A stretch of 64,000 nt of DNA from Staphylotrichum longicolle (taxonomy: Eukaryota > Ascomycota > Sordariomycetes > Sordariales > Chaetomiaceae), in contig JAHCVI010000001.1 of the NCBI GenBank assembly GCA_019096155.1, positions 8,370,001 to 8,434,000 of the forward strand, in the 5' to 3' direction. A program made the position numbers and the translations under genes. Under the pieces are notes generated by a model. It had not been told where the DNA came from and searched no databases. It saw only the letters and a list, made by a program, of their open reading frames with translations. Below, piece after piece: positions 58,659 through 64,000 of the stretch (position 1 is its first letter; each line of letters begins with the position of its first letter).

Positions 58659-60040
58659 TCAAAGCGGCATGCCGCAGATGTCGCAGTCAGTGGCACCCGG
58701 TTTGTTGTCAAACGTACAGTGCGGGCAGGATTTTGGGCCCCAAGAGTTGGATTGGCCATGCGGCCGGTTCTTTGGTTGTGCTGGCTTCGTTGGTTGTGCT
58801 GCCTTCTTTGGTAGTGCTGGCTTCGCTGGCTTTGACTCGGCGGTTTTTTGTTTGTTGACAGCGGTCTTCGACTCGGATTTACTGAGGACCACACCCGACG
58901 GTTCAGAGACTGGCTTCCTCGACCCGAAGCTCCGCAACTCTTGTAGCTCATCTTGTGCGTCTTGGTCGTCAGGATTTCCGTCCTCACACACCTTGACCAT
59001 GCCTCTGCCCTTGGAGTCGAGAAGTTTGTTGCCGTTGATGTCCAGAGCATCGGGGCCTGGTGTGGTATCGTCGTCTTCGTAGTCGTCGCCGCTCTCGGTC
59101 TCGGATCCGTCATCCAGCACTTCGATCACTTCGACCTCCTTTGGCTCCTCCACTTTCTGCTGCTGTTCAAACCGAGCCAAGGCCGCCGCAGCCCTCAGCT
59201 CTCTCCCCCTTGCACTCCCGGCCACCCGTGGCTTGGCCGCCACCGTCTTGCCCTTCTCAAGCTTCCGCTTCGTCTCGGGATCATCTCCAAGAGCGACGCC
59301 GTTGGCACCAAACTTTTTGAGTATCCGTCGTTCCTTTTGTTCTTGGTAGGTCAAGGTCTTCTTGGCCTTCCGTTTCCGACCTCGTGAGCGGTATGTCCCA
59401 CCGCAGAGATGTTCAGGTAAGAGTTCGCCTGGTTCGATCATGTTCTTCTCGAACTCGCCAGTGGAGAGTAGTGCTCCCCGACCCCAGAGACCTTCGCCGG
59501 TGAAGTTACGGGTCCACAAGCCCCTCATCTGCTCCGCATATTGGTTCCTTACAGCCCAGAATGCGCGGGAGTGGTTCATTTGTTTGCAATGGGCCAACCT
59601 AGAAGTAGGATGTTAGCTATAGACTCGATCTTGCAGGCTAACGAGGACGTACTCGTGCATCATGACCATCTGCACGTAGTTAAAGGGCAGCCAATGGCCC
59701 GAGCGGGCCTTGAGCACCAGCTGGATAACCTCGCCGGCGTTGAAATTGCGGCCAACAAACTCGGAATTCGGTTCATACTCCTCCAGCGACATGACTGACA
59801 AGTGATGCTCTCGCATGATGGGCACTGCGGCGGCGTTAGACTTGATCCCATCAACATCCCAAGGGCCCTGAGTCCCTGCCAGCCAGGCGGGGAACGGTTG
59901 AACCTACAACATTGCGCTGCAATCCTTTCCAAGAAATCCTGTGCAGTTTTCTCGTCTGGGCCCTTCAGTGGTTTGATAAAAACGATGCGGTCGTTGGGTT
60001 GCGACCGTTTCGCGTTGATGCGCTCGATTCCGAGAGGCAT
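58659..60040 (-). CDS. WSS1: WLM-domain metalloprotease Wss1 (DNA-protein crosslink repair)
   Basis: Exons 60040-59908, 59824-59653 and 59598-58659 encode 414 residues. The WLM protease domain occupies about residues 1-180. It includes NFNAGEVIQLVLK and the zinc-binding catalytic motif H101-E102-L-A-H105-x5-H111, split by intron 2 inside codon 102. EVEVIEVLDD in the acidic middle region is a likely SUMO-interacting motif. The C-terminus is a RanBP2-type zinc finger, C-x2-C-x10-C-x2-C in CPHCTFDNKPGATDCDICG. Wss1 is a SUMO-linked, DNA-activated protease that degrades proteins crosslinked to DNA, working with Cdc48. All catalytic residues are present, so it should be active. A typical Cdc48-binding SHP motif is not obvious. 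Confidence 0.9.
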
Positions 60041-60651
60041 CGTTCTTGGAGAGCTGGTGCAATGGAAAATGGAACAGTCGCAAAACGGCGTTTTCCAAAC
60101 AAGATCTCGAAATGTTTGCGAGATCGTTATCCCCTTGCAATTTTAGATTAGAGAGACAGAAAGGAGGCCAGGGCCCCAATGCGATGGACTTGATGACGCC
60201 ACGCGACGGGATTAACGTCGAGGGAAGTCGTGTTGAGAGGAGACGCCTGGTCATGTGATGCCCTTGATGGCCACCACCAGTTGAAGGTCCCTTTTTGGCC
60301 CGAAAAAAAATGGCCGTACACCCGAATGGAAGTTGAGGTGTCACTATGCCCTTGGGCTTTTATTAGACTACATCGGTTTCTAGAAGGTATTGAATGAATC
60401 TTGAGATGAGAAGAGGAGGAGGAGATGATAAAGGAAATGGGGAAAGCAATGGATAAAGAGAAAAAGAGAAGACTGGGAAAAGAAAGAAAGAAAGAAAAAA
60501 AAAAAAACGTTCCTGTTACATTTTCCAGGGAAAGTTTCGCTCTTGAAAGCACGAGAGACACAACTTCTTGCCAATGACTGCCCGAGGACCGAACCCGTTT
60601 AGAAGATCCCTCAACACGTAGTATATTGTATTGCTCCCACTCCCAAACAAT
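60041..60651. other. intergenic region between KEL3 and WSS1
   Basis: 611 bp containing the KEL3 3' UTR and the WSS1 promoter. A purine (AAAG/poly-A) tract at about 60476-60506 is the only notable feature. Confidence 0.5.
60476..60506. repeat. AAAG/poly-A purine tract
   Basis: GAAA repeats run into about 13 consecutive A on the plus strand, downstream of the KEL3 stop. Confidence 0.7.
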
Positions 60652-62906
60652 CTACCTCCTCCTTGGCCCACCACCGCCAGCACCATGTCCCGCCTCGCCT
60701 CTGTCCGCCAGCGACACAACCTCGCCAATGCCCGCCGCCTCCTGCTCCTCTTCGAGCAGGGTAATTTCCTCGCGGCAGTCCCACCACTTCTCCTCGCTGA
60801 GCTCAAACGCCTTGGACTTGATCTCCTTGATGGTCAGCGTCTCGGGCTGGATGCCCTTCCATCGGAGACTGGTCATGAGAATTTCCTGCCACTCGTTGGA
60901 CGTGCGCTGGAAGAAGTCGCGGCGGGATTCAAAGGGCTGGTAAACAAGGTCAGTCTAGTGTTCCACAGGGATCTTTGAAGTTGAGAACTTACCCTCGGGT
61001 GCGGCAGGCCGTCATCAACCGTCGTCGCCGACTCGGTTTCCTCTTCCTCCTCGGATGGCGCGGTAGATGGCGCGGTGGAGGCGCTGTCCGCGTTCGAGAC
61101 CTCGTCAGCGGCCTGCTTCTTCTTCCTCTTGCTCTCCGTGAACAGCTGCTCCTTGGGCTCATCCTCCATCTCGATGTCACCCTCCTCGTCCTCCTCGTCT
61201 TCGTATTCGTCCTCGTCCTCATCATCCTCGTCTTCGTCGTCGGATACCTGGCCCGGTTGTTAGCAGTGACCTGACTCCATGAATGTGTGACACTCACGAT
61301 CCAGTCCTCCACCGGCCGGCTAAACACCTCCTTGCACCCATCCAGCTTCCCCAAATCGACGGCGTACAAGTCATCAAACGTGAACTCGCGGTCCCCCTTT
61401 TCAAAGGTACCCCCATAGATGTACAGCACATCATCCTGCACCGCAAGCAGGGCATTGAACCTCTGGTGCGGAAACTCCATGCTCACCGGCATCTCCCTCA
61501 CCGCCTTCTTCTCCTCCTCCTCCTCCTTCTCCCTTCCCCCAACACCTCATCAATCTCCATCCCCTCGGCATCCTCCCCGGACGCGCCCGCCCTCAGCGCA
61601 GCAAGCTGCCGGAGCAGCTCCTCCTCATTCTCCTTCGCCCTGCCCCTCCTCCCGCCGACCCTCCCCGACTCCCCGCCCTTCCCCTTCCCACCACCGCGCC
61701 GCCGCCCGCCCGACTCTTCCGCAGCGCCAGCGGGAAGAAGCGGTTCCGCTCGACGTTCCACGCGAACAGCCCGTTGAAGAACTCGCTCTCGATGCCCTCC
61801 TCGCTCTCCTGCACGTCGTGCACCCCGCCAAACAGGATGCCGCGCCCCCTGTGGAACGCCATGGTCGCGCCCGCGCGCACCGGGTTGGGCGCATTGGCGG
61901 GCTTCTTGCGCCGCTCCCAGCGCACCGTGGGCAGCGTGCCCGGCGCGGCCTCGGCGGGCGGCGGCGTGATGCGCAGGAAGAAGCAGTCGGTGTGGATCAG
62001 CGGGCGGAGGACGTTGCGCTGCCCTCCCCCGCCGCCGCCGCCGCCGCCTTGGTGGCCGCGGCCGGATTGCTGTTGCTTGTTGGTCGGGGCGGTGGTCTTG
62101 ACGCGCGAGTACCCGCCGTAGAGCACCGCGCCCTGGTCGTGCGGGAGGAGGGTGAAGGAGGAGCGGGCGTCGGGTTTGAGCTGCGCGGGCGGGAGGGCCG
62201 GGTTGTGCCAGACAAAAGTGGTGGTGTCGTAGATCCAGAGGTCGGCGAGGTATTTGGTCTGGTTCGCCGTGTCTTGAAACCCGCCGAAGAGGATAATGTA
62301 GTTTTTGAAGTAGGTCATGCGGTGGCCGGAGCGGGCCGGGGGTGTCTTGCCCTTGGGCTCCAGGCGAGTCCATTCGCGGGTGGTAGGGTCCAGCTTCCAG
62401 AAATCATTGTAGTGGTAGAAGGTGCCCTGCTTGGGAGAGCTGAACTCGCCGCCAAAGAGGTAGACGGCATTGCTCTGGTTGCCACCACGGGTCCAGGCAT
62501 GCCCGCTGCGGGGGAGGGGCGCGTTGGGGGAGGTAACGCAGCGCCACTCATCGCGATCGATGTAGTAGATCATAAGGTCGTTGAAGAATGTGGCGAGGGA
62601 GCCGTTGAAGTACTCGCCGCCGAAGAGCAGCAGCTGGTTGCTGTTGGACGGGTTGGCAAGGAACGTTGCTGCCGAACGGGCGCGGGGGGGTTCTTCAACC
62701 ACCGTCTCGGTAATCTTGGAGGAATTTTCCTGCTGCTTCTTGTACTCTTCGAGGACGGCATCCAGATCGACATCCTCAACGTCGCTGCCGTCCATCTTGG
62801 ACGCTTTCACCTTGGCCTTCTTGTCGGCCTTTTTCTCCTGCTTTTGCTTCTTCTCGGCCAGCTTGGCCTTCTTCGACTCGCTTTTCCCTTTTTTATCTTT
62901 TGCCAT
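60652..62906 (-). CDS. KEL3: kelch-repeat protein, KEL3/KLHDC4-like (two frameshifts)
   Basis: Exons 62906-61298, 61247-60993 and 60936-60652; about 716 residues after allowing for the shifts. The N-terminus is Lys-rich (KDKKGKSESKKAKLAEKKQK). Six kelch blades are visible through their Gly-Gly motifs: LLLFGGEY, VYLFGGEF, IILFGGFQ, AVLYGGYS, GILFGGVH and VLYIYGGTF. A very acidic Asp/Glu tract opens exon 2, and exon 3 ends with a conserved helical segment TSNEWQEILMTSLRWKGIQ. The family is conserved from yeast Kel3 to human KLHDC4, with poorly known function. Two places need one extra base to keep the conserved frame: the G/C-rich stretch at about 61700-61712 and the C run 61531-61533. Read literally, the protein ends soon after the fifth blade. 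Confidence 0.8.
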
Positions 62907-63471
62907 TTTGACGGGGTTGATTCGTGTCCTGTGTTTTCAGGGGCTGCGGTCACGTATTCAAGTTGGGCGGTTGCAAGGTTGCAAAATCTGAGAGAAAGGT
63001 GCGGAGAACCTGAAGGCGATTCGAGGACATGAGATGTGAGTGAAGACGGGCTCCACCTCATGGTGACCAAACAATGCATTGAGCTGCATGGCAGAAAAAA
63101 TTGCAAAGCTCTCACAAAGGGGTAGTTATTCATTAATTGCCGATAGATTGTCCCATTTTTGAAGACAATGTCATCATTCTCTCCCCGTGTCGGTTTTATC
63201 TCCATGTCAAGTGACAGGTTTTGGGAGAGAGGAGCACATCTCTCTCATTCACCCTTGATCTATGATCAACCGTTGGCTCAACGTCTACGTTTCACATTAC
63301 TAGCTCTTTTCTAAACTCTCACTTTGGCTCTTGGTAATCCTCTTTCAATTGCTATTTTCATTTGAAACTCATCTATAGATGGTGAACTCTAGCGCTGCTC
63401 AACTCCGTTGACGTTGATGCTTGGGTACCTGACCAACCTGTCAGATCTCTGTTCCATCGTCCGGATGTCAT
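62907..63471. other. intergenic region upstream of KEL3
   Basis: 565 bp holding the aminopeptidase 3' UTR and the KEL3 promoter. No distinct element recognised. Confidence 0.5.
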
Positions 63472-64000
63472 TCACGAACGGTAACCGTTCTCCTTCAGCC
63501 AAGCAGCAACATCCGCGCGGTCACGCTCAATCCATGAAACCTTGGACCGGATGGCGTCCAAGCTCTGAGCCAAGGACTGGTCAAAGCCGTTGGTGCTCTT
63601 GCCCTCGAAGAACTTCTCCACCTGGGTGAGCTGCTCCTTCTTGGTGAAGCTCGATGTGAAGATGGTCACCATCGTGCCCAACATCGAAAGCGCTGGCGGG
63701 AGCTTCTTGATGAGCTCCTCCCAGTTCTCCGTCATCCAGCTATACAGCGCCTCGATGCCTTCAGGGTGGCTGCGCAAGCCGCTAGTGGGCATGTAGATGT
63801 CCTGGTCCTTGACCTCGCCGCTGAAAAGCAGGTCCAAAGTCCGCTTAATAAGCTCGGGCTCCTTGGCCCGGCCCAAGCAGCGCAGCGCCGTGTTCCGCTC
63901 ATCGCTGTTGGTTGAGGTCCGGTAGAAGTTGAGAACAGCATCGTACTAAAACTCTGGTTAGCTTGCGGAAGTAGCCGAGCCCATGCGCGAACATACCTCT
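63472..64000 (-). CDS. M1-family metallo-aminopeptidase, C-terminal end only
   Basis: The last exon is 63945-63472. A GT-AG intron (63996-63946) precedes it, and the previous exon continues past the window edge. The visible 157 residues match the C-terminal ERAP1-like helical domain of M1 aminopeptidases of the yeast Ape2/Aap1 type. The blocks are YDAVLNFYRTSTNSDERNTA, GLRSHPEGIEALYSWM, LSMLGTMVTIFTSSFT and SLDAIRSKVSWIERD. The catalytic GAMEN and HExxH motifs would lie outside the window. The enzyme removes N-terminal amino acids from peptides. No defect is seen in this part. Confidence 0.85.

Noticed and set aside
61419..63032. 537-residue plus-strand open frame over KEL3
   Set aside because: Low-complexity shadow of the kelch gene; it begins inside KEL3 and has no recognisable domain.

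Overview
The window looks like nuclear DNA of a filamentous ascomycete (Pezizomycotina, most likely Sordariomycetes). Coding regions are moderately GC-rich. Most genes carry short GT-AG introns of about 50-80 nt, and the products are conserved fungal housekeeping proteins with low-complexity Ala/Pro/Ser tails. Gene spacing is uneven: a compact half (35-64 kb) and a sparse half (10-35 kb) with intergenic stretches of 2-8 kb. I see no transposon, rRNA, CRISPR array, viral gene or confident tRNA.

Layout. 1-10 kb: a 5'-truncated KAR9 gene (+) converges on a 13-exon ankyrin-repeat gene (-) whose N-terminal half looks like a nucleotidyltransferase-fold domain. 11-15 kb: a tiny three-exon V-ATPase subunit f/RNase-kappa-family gene (-) and a GPI-anchored copper-only superoxide dismutase (+). 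18-30 kb: a molybdenum-cofactor-sulfurase-like PLP enzyme (+), then a 7.9 kb gene-poor stretch leading to a Zn2Cys6 regulator (+). 33-38 kb: a DUF202 membrane protein (-), OST2 (+), GRASP/GRH1 (-) and TGS1 (+). 39-47 kb: DOP1 (-) diverging from MON1 (+). 48-56 kb: an uncharacterised Ser/Arg-rich protein (-), PDI1 (+), a small membrane/coiled-coil protein (+) and VPS71/SWC6 (+). 56-64 kb: a frameshift-riddled secreted-protein gene (-), a stop-interrupted relic of a secreted domain (-), WSS1 (-), KEL3 (-) and the 3' end of an M1 aminopeptidase (-).

Together the genes serve mainly membrane traffic and protein secretion (OST2, GRASP, DOP1, MON1, PDI1, all within 18 kb). The rest cover nuclear maintenance (TGS1, VPS71, WSS1), the cytoskeleton (KAR9) and surface oxidative defence (SOD).

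The most striking sequence-level observation is that several conserved, probably essential genes change reading frame by one base at internal points, often beside G/C runs (ankyrin gene, OST2, GRASP, DOP1, the small coiled-coil gene, KEL3). I read this as probable consensus indels rather than widespread gene death; read-level data would decide. I did not find a convincing new multi-gene system. The best candidate for uncharacterised biology is the nucleotidyltransferase-like/ankyrin protein.
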